From: Castellaniella defragrans
Lineage (GTDB): Bacteria; Pseudomonadota; Gammaproteobacteria; Burkholderiales; Burkholderiaceae_B
DNA length: 64,000 nt
Direction of reading: 5' to 3'
Assembly: GCF_014203015.1 (NCBI RefSeq)
Contig: NZ_JACHIB010000017.1
Location: 54,743-118,742, forward strand
Shown: piece by piece, positions 25,773-34,536 of the stretch
How the letters are laid out: each line of letters opens with the position of its first letter
How positions within the stretch are numbered: position 1 is the first letter of the stretch
Notes under the pieces: model-generated
What the model was told of the DNA's origin: nothing
The model's input: the letters and a program-made list of their open reading frames with translations, nothing else
Databases searched by the model: none
Program-made: the position numbers and the translations under genes

Positions 25773-26873
25773 TCAGAACGGCTTGATGGCGATCTTCAGC
25801 ACGCCGTCGCGCTGATGGGCGAACAGATCGTAGGCCGCGACGATGTCGTCCAGCTTGTAGTGGTGGGTGACCAGCACCCCCAGATCCAGGCGTTCGGCGG
25901 CGATCACGTTCATCAGGCGGCGCATGCGCTCCTTGCCGCCCGGGCACAGAGCGGTATTGATGCGATGGTCGCCCAGGCCGGCGGCGAAGGCATCGAGCGG
26001 GATCTTCAGGTCCTGCGAATACACCCCCAGGCTGGAGAGCGTGCCGCCGGGCTTGAGGCAGCGCAGGGCCTGCTCGAACGTGGTCTGCGTACCGAGCGCT
26101 TCGATGGCGGCATCGGCGCCGCGCCCGCCGGTGAGCCGCATCACCTCGGCGACCACGTCGCAGGTATTGAAATCGAGGGTGACGTCGGCGCCCAGCCGCC
26201 GCGAAATGCCCAGGCGGTGCTCATTGCCGTCCACCGCGATGATGGTGGTCGCGCCCAGCAGGCGCGCGCCGGCCGTCGCGCACAGGCCGATGGGGCCCTG
26301 GGCGAAGACGACCACCGTGTCGCCCAGGCGGATATTGGCGTTTTCCGCCCCCTTGAAGCCGGTGGACATGATGTCCGGGCACATCAGCACCTGCTCGTCG
26401 GTCAGCCCGTCCGGAATCGGCGCGAGGTTGGCCTGCGCATCCGGCACCAGCACGTATTCGGCCTGGGTGCCGTCGATCAGGTTGCCGAAGCGCCAGCCGG
26501 CGGTGGCCTTGTAGCCATGGCAGCCGCACCGCCCGGAGGGGATCAGGTAGCTGCCGTCCTGCGACGGCACGCCATCCTGGGCGGCGTAGGAACCGAAGTT
26601 CGGGCAGATTGCCCCGGCGATCACGCGCTGCCCTTCCTGGTAGCCGGTGACCGCGCTGCCGAGCTTTTCGATGACCCCCACGGGCTCGTGACCGACCGTA
26701 AGGCCCTGGGCGACCGGATATTCGCCCTTGAGGATGTGGATGTCGGTGCCGCAGATCGTGGTGGTGGTAATGCGAACCAGCGCATCGTTAGGGCCGACTT
26801 CCGGGATGGGCTTCTCGGTCAGCTCGATCCGGCCGGGTTCGACGAACACGGCGGCTTTCATTGTGGCGGCCAT
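25773..26873 (-). CDS. Zinc-dependent NAD(P) alcohol dehydrogenase
   Basis: A 366-residue medium-chain dehydrogenase. Catalytic-zinc residues lie in ICGTDIH (about 41-47) and GLTVGHEPVG (about 58-67, His and Glu). The Rossmann segment VVVFAQGPIGLCATAGARLLGA (about 180-200) binds the cofactor. The region that holds a four-Cys structural zinc in horse-liver-type enzymes is reduced here (ICPNFGSYAAQDG...RCGCHG), as in bacterial secondary-alcohol-type members. The ATG at 26873 follows GAAGGAGAA, a strong SD. It is monocistronic, in an accessory region, with its 3' end 37 bp from the higBA fossil. Confidence 0.92.
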   Translation of the reverse strand: MAATMKAAVFVEPGRIELTEKPIPEVGPNDALVRITTTTICGTDIHILKGEYPVAQGLTVGHEPVGVIEKLGSAVTGYQEGQRVIAGAICPNFGSYAAQDGVPSQDGSYLIPSGRCGCHGYKATAGWRFGNLIDGTQAEYVLVPDAQANLAPIPDGLTDEQVLMCPDIMSTGFKGAENANIRLGDTVVVFAQGPIGLCATAGARLLGATTIIAVDGNEHRLGISRRLGADVTLDFNTCDVVAEVMRLTGGRGADAAIEALGTQTTFEQALRCLKPGGTLSSLGVYSQDLKIPLDAFAAGLGDHRINTALCPGGKERMRRLMNVIAAERLDLGVLVTHHYKLDDIVAAYDLFAHQRDGVLKIAIKPF

Positions 26874-27014
26874 GGGGTTCTCCTTCGATGAAATAAGCGG
26901 GCTTGTGGCCTGCCCGCCCGCAGGCGATGATTTCATCGTAACGGCTTGCCGGGGCCCGACGCTTGCGCTAGGTCATGGAAATCCCCATTCGCCATGGGGT
27001 CATGGATTGCCGGT

Positions 27015-27200
27015 TTTCGCCGCGGATTTCTCCGACCCGCTCGCCGACGTTCCAGCGGCGCTGCAACCCTACCAGCCGCAGATGCGCTACCTGCTGATTC
27101 AAGAAACCGGCCTGCTCGAAGAAGCCGATCGGCCCGAAGGCAGCTCGGCCGCGCTGATGCCGCGTCTGGCCAAAAGCCGGGTCTTTCGCGGCTGGGCCCG
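27015..27200 (+). pseudogene. Possible decayed Rpn/PD-(D/E)XK-type fragment
   Basis: A frame reading VFAADFSDPLADVPAALQPY, then MRYLLIQETGLLEE further on, resembles the middle of Rpn-type transposase/nuclease proteins, without start or stop of its own. Two fuller Rpn-type genes exist in the window. The similarity is weak and could be chance. Confidence 0.25.
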
Positions 27201-27207
27201 ATCCGCC

Positions 27208-28650
27208 CTACCCCGAAATCAGCGACAGCATGTCGCGCGGCACCTGGTTGGCCTGGGCCAGCACGGCGGTGGATGCCTGCTGCAGGATCCGGGCCCGCGT
27301 CATGCTGGAGACCTCGACCGCATAATCGGCGTCCTGGATGCGGGACTGGGCGGCGGCCGTCGCATTGCGTTCCTGCGCCAGGTTCTGGATGGCGCCCTCG
27401 AAGCGATTGGTCAAGGCGCCGTACTGCCCCCTGTAGGTGTCCACCTTGCCCAGGGCCTCGCTGAGCTTGGCCAGCGCCTCGCGCGCCTGCTCGATCGGAT
27501 CGAGCTCGACCGTGCTCAGACCCAGGGACACGCTGTCCGAAGGCGTCGGCTCGATCGTGACCTTCTCCACGTCCTGCCCGAAATTGGCGCCGACCACGAT
27601 ATCGGTGGGCTCCGAATAAGGCGGCTGGATCCGGGTCTCCGGACGGGGCATCACGTCCCAGCTGGCCGTGGCCTGAAACGCCCCCTGTCCCACCACGAGG
27701 ATCAGCAGATCCTCCGTGACCTCGTCGATCGACAGCCGCTCCAGCCGGCCGCCGGCGCCATTCGTGCCGTCGTTGAACGCCGTGTCCGTCTCGTAGCGGT
27801 CGCCATCGCCGCTGTATGAAAAATTCATGCCGTTGTAGCTGCCCGATGCGCTTCCGTCGATGTCGAACGCGGGACCGCCCTGCACAAGCAGACTGTCGTC
27901 GTACGCCGCCGCGGGCAGAAAACCGTTGGACTCCGTCAGGACCCGCCCCTGGATCGACGCCGCATCGACCACCTGATTGTTCTTCCAGACGGCATCCCCG
28001 CCCGCTCCCAGGATCGGCGTTCCGGCCAGGTGCTTGCCATCCCGCGTGAACAACTGGATGTCGTCATCCGCGCCCAGGGAATCGATGTCCAGCACGAAAT
28101 TCTTCGCCCCGGTCGGGATGTACGCCGTCGACACGATGCCGGAGGTGAACGAAGCCGGCTGGCCGCTTCCCGGAAACTTCGCAAAGATCGGCGGCGTGTC
28201 GCCGATCTTGACGGGCACCTGCGTCGAGGCATCCGGCGCCAGGGGATGGCGGCCGAAGATTTCCGTCCCGCAGGCGATCCGGTCGATCTCCGCGCGGATC
28301 TGATGGAACTCCTGGTTGATCGCCGCCCGATCCGAATCCGACAAGGTTCCGTTGGCCGACTGCACGGCCAGTTCGTGCGCTCGCTGCAGCAGATCGTTGA
28401 TGCCGTCCAGGCCGCCTTCGGCCGTCTGCATCAGGCTGATGCCGTCGTTGATGCCCCGCATCACCTGCGCGCCCGCCCTCAGGCCGGCTTCCATCCGATT
28501 GGCGATCGACTGGCCGGCGGCATCGTCCTTGGCGCTGTTGATGCGCAGCCCCGACGACAGCCGCTCGATCGCCTGCCCCAGCGCATTGCCCGCCTGCCGG
28601 TTGCGATCCTGCGTCTGCAGGGAAGAAACATTGGTGCGGACGGAAACCAT
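27208..28650 (-). CDS. Divergent flagellin with large variable domain
   Basis: A 480-residue flagellin. The N-terminal D0/D1 part ([30 protein letters not shown], about 25-55) and the C-terminal part ([21 protein letters not shown], then [17 protein letters not shown]) are conserved; the middle 300 residues are unlike the other two flagellins here and rich in Asp/Gly/Ser. It starts MVSVRTNVSSL rather than MAVINTNYL, so it belongs to a different flagellin lineage. No sigma-28 consensus was found upstream. A glycosyltransferase gene lies 120 bp upstream on the same strand, hinting at glycosylation of this filament protein. Confidence 0.9.
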   Translation of the reverse strand: MVSVRTNVSSLQTQDRNRQAGNALGQAIERLSSGLRINSAKDDAAGQSIANRMEAGLRAGAQVMRGINDGISLMQTAEGGLDGINDLLQRAHELAVQSANGTLSDSDRAAINQEFHQIRAEIDRIACGTEIFGRHPLAPDASTQVPVKIGDTPPIFAKFPGSGQPASFTSGIVSTAYIPTGAKNFVLDIDSLGADDDIQLFTRDGKHLAGTPILGAGGDAVWKNNQVVDAASIQGRVLTESNGFLPAAAYDDSLLVQGGPAFDIDGSASGSYNGMNFSYSGDGDRYETDTAFNDGTNGAGGRLERLSIDEVTEDLLILVVGQGAFQATASWDVMPRPETRIQPPYSEPTDIVVGANFGQDVEKVTIEPTPSDSVSLGLSTVELDPIEQAREALAKLSEALGKVDTYRGQYGALTNRFEGAIQNLAQERNATAAAQSRIQDADYAVEVSSMTRARILQQASTAVLAQANQVPRDMLSLISG

Positions 28651-28770
28651 GGAATCTATCCAAATCGAACGAGACCCTGCGAAATATAACAAATCGCGTC
28701 AAGAAAGGGGCGGATTCAGTATCGCCAGAGCGGTCCGTCTTGCTACGGTGGTGGGGCATCTTCCGGCGGT

Positions 28771-29826
28771 CTAGCCTTGCCGCATCTCCCCGGCCTTTTT
28801 CCGGTATTCGGCCGCCAGCGCCGCCCGTCCCGTGTTCTCGTACAGCACCGCCAGGTTCTGCGCCGCCAGGTAGCTGCCCCGGCCGGCGACCGATTCAGAC
28901 AGATCCGGGCGCTCGCCGATTTCCAGGCATTTCAGCCAGCTGGATTCCACGATCGGCAGGAACTGCGATTCCGCCTCGGCAGGATGCCGGATCGCCCAAT
29001 CCAGAAAAACGTCCGCCACGCAGAAGAAATAATCGGGGGAATCCTGCCAGTACGGGAATTCCTCCTCGGCCAGCAGGATCGCCTGCTCCAGCCGGCCGGC
29101 CCGCTTCAGGCAGTACAGGGCGCGCATGATCAGGTCGTAGCGGAACGACTGGTCGCGGGCGCACAGCGACACCGCCCGGGAAAAATGGTCGGCCGCCTCC
29201 TCATGCCGGTCATAGAGGGCGAGCTCCTTGCCCAGCTGATAGAGCAGATAGGGATCTGCCGGCGCCTCGGCCAGCGCCACGCGCAGCAGCGCCTCGTTGC
29301 GCCCCTTCTTGGCCTCCAGGCCCTCGGGCATGTAGCCGTCGTGGCCGACGCGGATATCCAGCCGCTTGCGGGGCAGATTGCCGGGATTGGCCGCCTGCTC
29401 ATGAATCCGGCCCACATAGCGCACCCCTCTGGGCAGCACGCGGGTTGTCCATTCGGTCGCCTGACGGACTTCGCCGCCCTGCACGAAGCGATTGAGGATG
29501 GCGACCTGCCCGAGAAACGACGCCGGGCCCAGGCGGCGCAGCTGCTCGTGTCCCGACTCCAGCCAGTTGTCGGCGTCCAGGATCAGGTTCCAATCCGCCG
29601 ATGAATGATCCAGCGCCGCATTCCGGGCGGCGGAGAAATCATCGACCCAGTCGAAATGATGTACCTGGGCACCGAAGCGCCGGGCGATGGCGATCGTATC
29701 GTCCGTCGATCCGGTGTCCAGCACGATGAGTTCATCGACGTGGCCCTGCACGCTGGACAGGCAGCGGGCCAGCGTGGCCGCACCGTTCTTGACGATCATC
29801 ACCAGGGCGATGGTGGGAGGGTTCAT
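28771..29826 (-). CDS. GT2 glycosyltransferase with TPR-like C-terminal half
   Basis: A 351-residue enzyme. The N-terminal GT-A domain (about 5-180) has IALVMIVKNGAATLARCL, LDTGSTDDT, and the metal-binding LILDADNWLE (about 80-90), the signature of SunS/WaaE-like GT2 enzymes that often glycosylate proteins or LPS core. The C-terminal half is a run of helix pairs (LLRVALAEAPADPYLLYQLGKEL and similar) like TPR repeats. The ATG at 29826 is preferred over an in-frame TTG five codons upstream. It sits beside the divergent flagellin, so flagellin is a plausible acceptor. Confidence 0.82.
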   Translation of the reverse strand: MNPPTIALVMIVKNGAATLARCLSSVQGHVDELIVLDTGSTDDTIAIARRFGAQVHHFDWVDDFSAARNAALDHSSADWNLILDADNWLESGHEQLRRLGPASFLGQVAILNRFVQGGEVRQATEWTTRVLPRGVRYVGRIHEQAANPGNLPRKRLDIRVGHDGYMPEGLEAKKGRNEALLRVALAEAPADPYLLYQLGKELALYDRHEEAADHFSRAVSLCARDQSFRYDLIMRALYCLKRAGRLEQAILLAEEEFPYWQDSPDYFFCVADVFLDWAIRHPAEAESQFLPIVESSWLKCLEIGERPDLSESVAGRGSYLAAQNLAVLYENTGRAALAAEYRKKAGEMRQG

Positions 29827-29926
29827 CTGATTGACTCGCAAACGGGGCAGCCGTGATCATGCCCCAATCCCCAACCCAGCGCCATCGGAATACATCGCGC
29901 AAGCCCCCGGACGGCGCACAGCGCGG

Positions 29927-30928
29927 TCAATCCTTGAACACCTCTTCTAGCGAAGCGGCGTCCACGAAATTCAGCGACCAGGTTTCCAGATCCTCCGTGC
30001 CGGCGGCGCGGATGCGCTGGACGACCGCCTCGTCCACCGGCCCGAAGCGGCGCTGGATCTGGCGCAGCAGCAGGTCGGCCTGGCCGCGTACCATCCCATG
30101 GCGCTCGGCGATCGTCACGTAACTCATTTCATGCTCCTGTTCCAGCCGCTGGGCAGCCAGAAAGTAGTCCGTCTCCAGGTCCGCCGGCAGGCGGAGCATC
30201 CATTCCACCAGCCGCAGCAAGGGGCCGATCACATCCCGCGTGTAGCCATAGCCATACAGGCGGCGAGTCAGATCCAGCAGCGGCGCCAGCCGGCTGGCCT
30301 TGTCCGGATGCCCCGCCGCCTGCAACTGCGCCATGATCACCACGGCAAATGGATTGGCCGGCGCCAGCGCATCCAGCTCGTCCCAGCGAGCCCGCCAGTC
30401 GTTCAATTCTACAATCGGAAAGGTGAACCGGGTCCGCTGCGCCAGGAAGTCGCTCTGATAGGTCAACGTGGCGGCCGGCGCGTCCTGCGGCGAGCGCCAA
30501 GGCTGGTCGATCAGAACCCCCAGGCTATAGACCTGCGGCGGCAGCAGTGCCCTGCCCTTGCGTCGTTCCCGCTGCCGGATCAGCACGTTGTATTCCAGCA
30601 TCCGCCAACCAAAGACCTGCAGGGCCAGCGGGCCGGACAGGCGGCCCTGGACCTCGACATGCACCAGCAGCAAGGCGCCATCGCCGCTGCGCAGGCGAAC
30701 CCGGGCCAGCTTGTCGGCATGGCGGCGGCCCTGGCCGGGTGCGCTGGCGCGCAAGACCGCCTGCAATTCCTTGTCCAGGAATTCGACCGGCACCGACGCG
30801 TCGATGAGGGAATACAGGTCCGGGGTCAGCAGGGCCAGCGCCTGGGGAAAATAGAGTTCGAGCGCGTCCTTCCACGGATTGTCGTGATCGTCCGCGAGGG
30901 CGGGCGGCGATGCGTTGCGGGCGGACAT
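29927..30928 (-). CDS. Rpn-type recombination-promoting nuclease / DUF4351 protein (copy 1)
   Basis: A 333-residue protein of the Rpn (PD-(D/E)XK transposase-like) group with a C-terminal DUF4351. The nuclease core shows FLDKELQ (about 50), ARVRLRSGD and HVEVQ with Glu92-x-Gln94; the end reads LLLRQIQRRFGPVDEAVVQRIR and LETWSLNFVDAASLEEVF, typical DUF4351. E. coli Rpn proteins cut DNA and raise recombination. A paralogue in the opposite orientation lies at 59956-60975, about 60% identical by eye. The two bracket the accessory region. Confidence 0.85.
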   Translation of the reverse strand: MSARNASPPALADDHDNPWKDALELYFPQALALLTPDLYSLIDASVPVEFLDKELQAVLRASAPGQGRRHADKLARVRLRSGDGALLLVHVEVQGRLSGPLALQVFGWRMLEYNVLIRQRERRKGRALLPPQVYSLGVLIDQPWRSPQDAPAATLTYQSDFLAQRTRFTFPIVELNDWRARWDELDALAPANPFAVVIMAQLQAAGHPDKASRLAPLLDLTRRLYGYGYTRDVIGPLLRLVEWMLRLPADLETDYFLAAQRLEQEHEMSYVTIAERHGMVRGQADLLLRQIQRRFGPVDEAVVQRIRAAGTEDLETWSLNFVDAASLEEVFKD

Positions 30929-31038
30929 GGCGGGCTTCCTGGCTTGGGAAGCCTTATTCTGGGCGGGCGGCGCATTACGGGGGTAAATCCACCCTTATAT
31001 CTCACCCACAAAATTCCAGACACCATCAAGCTGCGGGA

Positions 31039-31581
31039 TTAAATTCTCGATGCTATCTTCATGAGATTCCTTTCTTCCTTGATGGCTTTGAATATTGCCT
31101 CTTCCAAATCTCCAATATCGTATTGAAGGCGGTATTTATCTTTGAATGCCTTTAGATCGGAGAGAAAACGCAGGTAACCTGCAGGATTGCGTGAATAGCC
31201 TAAGCGATCATCAATTACAGAGTCAAGGGTGGCAAAGCGATCAGGGTAGAGCAAGCGCAGATGCTTACTTGCAAACGAGACACCAATACCGCTAAGCTCA
31301 ATCCCCTGCTCAATGGCTTCTCGCTCTGATAATTTCGGCACCTTCTGCAGCCATTGATGGACATGTGTATGCCATTTTTCTTTTGAGAGCTTTCCATATA
31401 CTCGCTCCCCGCGCCCCCAGGCAAAGACCGCCTGGGAAAAAGCAATAGCATCTTTTTTCTTATTGGATTTCAAGTAGGCCAGACGTGCGACCTCAACTTT
31501 TCCCCTTAAGCCGCCAGCATCCACGATGTTGGCCAGGTGTTTTTTATCCAGTCTTAGATCGAGGAAAGTAAGATTTTTCAT
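31039..31581 (-). CDS. OGG-like DNA glycosylase-fold protein (tentative)
   Basis: A 180-residue protein of clearly lower GC content than its neighbours. The segment LSGIGVSFASKHLRLLYPDRFATLDSVI (about 105-132) looks like the helix-hairpin-helix and following helix of 8-oxoguanine glycosylase-like proteins, with a Lys and Asp in roughly catalytic spacing; the rest has no clear match. If correct it would be a base-excision or defence-associated DNA-binding protein. It lies between the Rpn copy and the IS5-type element, with a solitary ATG start and no operon partner. Confidence 0.4.
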   Translation of the reverse strand: MKNLTFLDLRLDKKHLANIVDAGGLRGKVEVARLAYLKSNKKKDAIAFSQAVFAWGRGERVYGKLSKEKWHTHVHQWLQKVPKLSEREAIEQGIELSGIGVSFASKHLRLLYPDRFATLDSVIDDRLGYSRNPAGYLRFLSDLKAFKDKYRLQYDIGDLEEAIFKAIKEERNLMKIASRI

Positions 31582-31693
31582 TTAAAATCCATTGGTTGGA
31601 ATATGCATGAACTATCTAAAACCTATAGACAAGTTCCGCCAGATCACATAGGAAATACTGACGAACACAAACTATTTCTCAAGATATTTAGTC

Positions 31694-33258
31694 GTCCCTG
31701 AAGAATCTATCTAGCTCATTTCAAGCCGGATTTCCGGCGATCCGAGACCACGGATTTTGCTGAGATAGCCCAGCGCACGAACGAGCCGCCAGAATTTGCT
31801 GCCGCATCCAAGCAAACAATCGAGACAAAAATAAAGGACTGATGCCCTTGCGGGCAATCATGCGCAGCAGCCACCTGATATTGAATCCTGCCGCACACAG
31901 CACCGTGTGGATTGCATCACCTGTCTGACCTTTCAAATGACAGCGATTCATCTCATGATCGCCTTTCAGGTGGCCAATGACGGGCTCCACCGCCTGGCGC
32001 CGTTTGAGCGTCTGGCGCTCCTGGTCGGTAAGGCGTTTGAATTTGCCTCGATGCTTGAGGCTGTATTCCGGGATCTCTCCATCCACGCCTCGATAGCCCA
32101 GATCTGTGTAGACGGTCTGTGGCCGAACACCAATCGCCTCCATCAGAATGCTGGACTGCTTCAACTGCTCGGCCAATGTGTGGCCGTCATACGGATTGCC
32201 GGGGAAGCTGCGGGCGCCAACAATAAGATTGCCCTTCAAAGTGATGGCGATGCCCACCTTCACACCAAATTCATAGGGTGTGCGGGCCTTTCCCTTTGAA
32301 ATGCACTCCACTTCCGGTGCATGCCAGCTGTAAATCTTTTCATGCCCCTTGGGCCTGGAACCCTTGCGACTCTGGGCTGCAATCTTGTATGCCTGCGCCA
32401 ACAGTGGGTCCAGGGCATCCTGGATATCCCGTGCCAGCGCCGTCTTGCTGCGCTCAATGTCACGCGCCGAGCGCCCCAGGATCGTGCGCTGACGTTTGAT
32501 CGTCTTGTGCATGCGCCGGTACTGCTTGGCATGCGTATAACGGCCAGCTTTCCTGGCCAGATCCCGGCCTTTCTTGGCATAGCTTTGCTTCAAGGCGATG
32601 CCGTGCGCCTTGGCCGCATCGGCGATCTTCTGGCGCGCCACCTCCAACAGACGGCTATCGGTGGGATGCGTCACCGCCTTGCTTTGCACTGTACTGTTCA
32701 CAATCACCGACTCCATGGCCGTGCACTCGATCAGGCCCAGATTGATCGCCACCACCAGCATCTGCACTAGCAACCCCTCGACGCCTTCCTCGCCCAGCAG
32801 CCCGCGGAATCGGCTGATGGCGCTGGGGTCACAGGGGCGGCGATTCTCGAAATATTCTTGACCAGAAAAATACTGCCAAACCGGTGTCTCACTCCAGCGT
32901 TCGCAGACGTCTTCGTCGCTTTCGTTGAAGGTATGCTTCAAATACAAAAGCGAAATCATCAGTCGCATCGGCAGTCGAGGGCGTCCCGCGCTTGAATGAC
33001 CTGCCCCCACCACAGCCATCGTCAGGCCGAATAGATCAATGTCTTCGACCCACTTGCCGGTACGCACTTGACGAGCGAAACGGTGGGCGACCGCCGCTTC
33101 CATTTCCTGCCAGGGAATATGCGTGGCAAGCACCGCCAGCGGTTTACACAGATCAATCATCTGGTCCAGGCGGCTGCGGAAAAAGTCGTCGATTTGGCTC
33201 ATGCAGATTTGGGGCAATCTCCCAGAAGATAGCACCAAAAAGGCAATCTTTGAGGGAT
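31694..33258. mobile_element. IS5-type insertion sequence (approximate ends)
   Basis: The transposase gene occupies nearly the whole element. Candidate imperfect terminal repeats are TCCCTGAAGAATCT at the left and TCCCTCAAAGATT (read from the right end inwards), both facing inwards, at 31695 and up to 33258. The target duplication could not be recognised, so the ends are approximate. Confidence 0.5.
31721..33202 (-). CDS. IS5 family transposase (DDE)
   Basis: A 493-residue transposase. The N-terminal DUF772-type segment MRLMISLLYLKHTFNESDEDVCERWSETPVWQYFSG (about 78-113) and the C-terminal DDE region are intact: ESVIVNSTVQSKAV (first Asp position replaced by Asn in this reading), VYTDLGYRGVDGE for the second, and the QAVEPVIGHLKGDHEM block with the final Glu. 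The ATG at 33202 was chosen as the usual MSQIDDFFRSR start. No frameshift or stop was seen, so it may be active. The central part (about 215-300) is a basic, helical insert. Confidence 0.9.
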   Translation of the reverse strand: MSQIDDFFRSRLDQMIDLCKPLAVLATHIPWQEMEAAVAHRFARQVRTGKWVEDIDLFGLTMAVVGAGHSSAGRPRLPMRLMISLLYLKHTFNESDEDVCERWSETPVWQYFSGQEYFENRRPCDPSAISRFRGLLGEEGVEGLLVQMLVVAINLGLIECTAMESVIVNSTVQSKAVTHPTDSRLLEVARQKIADAAKAHGIALKQSYAKKGRDLARKAGRYTHAKQYRRMHKTIKRQRTILGRSARDIERSKTALARDIQDALDPLLAQAYKIAAQSRKGSRPKGHEKIYSWHAPEVECISKGKARTPYEFGVKVGIAITLKGNLIVGARSFPGNPYDGHTLAEQLKQSSILMEAIGVRPQTVYTDLGYRGVDGEIPEYSLKHRGKFKRLTDQERQTLKRRQAVEPVIGHLKGDHEMNRCHLKGQTGDAIHTVLCAAGFNIRWLLRMIARKGISPLFLSRLFAWMRQQILAARSCAGLSQQNPWSRIAGNPA

Positions 33259-33326
33259 CCAATGATCGTTAATAGCTATATTTTACAATGAAATCAATGC
33301 GTTATCGATATTTCAGGGCCGACTAA

Positions 33327-33348
33327 GGCGGGTCTGGTCAGACCCGCC
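33327..33348. terminator. Perfect 10-bp-stem hairpin
   Basis: GGCGGGTCTG and CAGACCCGCC flank a 2-base spacer. It lies between the IS and an IS66 fragment, so it could be a terminator or a remnant of an element end. Confidence 0.45.
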
Positions 33349-33425
33349 GCCCTCCGTCGAATGATGGCACTCAGGTGAGGAAATTTGCGTGACCCCAACA
33401 GAGGAAATCTGGAAGACCTTCGACA

Positions 33426-33530
33426 TATGTCCTTGCCGACCGCCACGCCATCCGGATCAATGCGCAGATGCACGACGGCATCGGCGTGTGGCTGGCCGCC
33501 AAACGCCTGAACCAAGGCAAGTTTTTCTAG
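33426..33530 (+). pseudogene. IS66-type accessory protein (TnpB/Orf2) fragment
   Basis: A 34-codon frame includes ADRHAIRINAQMHDGIGVWL then AAKRLNQGKF and a stop at 33528. The pattern of a basic strand followed by HDGxGxWLxxxRLNQGKF is the middle of IS66 Orf2 proteins. Start and most of the gene are missing. Confidence 0.55.
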
Positions 33531-33573
33531 CCTGTACCCTGTTCGCCCCTTCATCGCCCGTTACCTGCTAAAG

Positions 33574-34536
33574 CTATACGGCAGTTTTTTCGGCTGCGAT
33601 ATTGGCTGCCTGCTTAAACAATAACATATGGTTGATAGGAGATTGCATCAGCTCCTGCAACTTGGGCTTGTATTCCATAAATACACGCTCACCTTGCTGG
33701 CCCAAGGCGCCAGTTATCATTTCACGGTGGAGTTGATTCATCAGTCTCTTATAACTATCCAGCACATGCTCATACTTCACAGAACCACTTCGTAAGATTA
33801 ATTGGGCAAGGCGCGGCTTGCCAATGCGTGCTGCCAGTAAATGTTCCGTGTGCAGAGCACCCGGCAACACATCCACCAGTAGATGAATAAAGTCCAGCAT
33901 CAATTTGAAATGCCTGCTCTCATTGCGCTCTTTGCTGCTGCTGCGAACATAGTTGGCAATATTATCCACTAAAGACGTAATATGATTTCGTTTGCCGCCA
34001 ACTTCAGGCAACAGTTGCAAAGCCACACCACTAATTTCGTTAGCCATCGACCTATCTTGTAGCAAACTACGGGCGTATTCCACACTACCCATATAGTCGC
34101 CAATCTTATCCATATAGAACACTAGATTCTGTTCATGCTGAGATAGCGCAATCTCATCCACCGTGTCTTGGATCGCATCCAGTTTGCGTCCCAGATACTG
34201 TGTTTGTACCACAATAGCTCCGACCATCACCACGCTGCTTAACACCTGTGTCGCCATCAGCACGTTTTGCATGCTTTGCACGGCTTGGCTCATATTCTGT
34301 GTAGCCGACGCCACCGACTGCAACTGATCTATGATTTCCTTAGCCGAATCCGCCGAACGCTCTATGAATTTCAGATGCTGAATGATACCGGTCTTACCGC
34401 TACCCTGCGCCCAGTAAGCAACCCCGTCACAGATTACGGCTTTGCCGTTTTGCAAAGCTTCCAGCAAGGTTGCACTAATGGAATTTCCATCCAAGACCCA
34501 TATCTTGGTTATCAAGTCGTTCAAATTATTAATCAA
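33574..34536 (-). CDS. Hypothetical protein, partner of YaaW-like gene
   Basis: A 320-residue protein I do not recognise. It has an amphipathic, coiled-coil-like stretch (about 60-95, many Gln/Ser/Met: SATQNMSQAVQSMQNVLMATQ), one hydrophobic segment (about 93-112), then mixed helical sequence with a short helical linker region DAIQDTVDEIALSQHEQN. Its GC content is well below the surrounding genes. Its start overlaps the YaaW-like stop by 4 bp, so the two proteins are made together. It may be a membrane-associated partner protein, possibly of a defence or stress module, but there is no direct evidence. Confidence 0.7.
   Translation of the reverse strand: MINNLNDLITKIWVLDGNSISATLLEALQNGKAVICDGVAYWAQGSGKTGIIQHLKFIERSADSAKEIIDQLQSVASATQNMSQAVQSMQNVLMATQVLSSVVMVGAIVVQTQYLGRKLDAIQDTVDEIALSQHEQNLVFYMDKIGDYMGSVEYARSLLQDRSMANEISGVALQLLPEVGGKRNHITSLVDNIANYVRSSSKERNESRHFKLMLDFIHLLVDVLPGALHTEHLLAARIGKPRLAQLILRSGSVKYEHVLDSYKRLMNQLHREMITGALGQQGERVFMEYKPKLQELMQSPINHMLLFKQAANIAAEKTAV

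Noticed and set aside
28651..28770. Sigma-28 promoter for the divergent flagellin
   Set aside because: TTGACG and TATATT are present but too close together for a sigma-70 promoter, and no TAAAGTTT-GCCGATAA pair is found.
31694..33258. Composite transposon formed by the IS5-type element
   Set aside because: Only one copy of this element is in the window and no target duplication was recognised.
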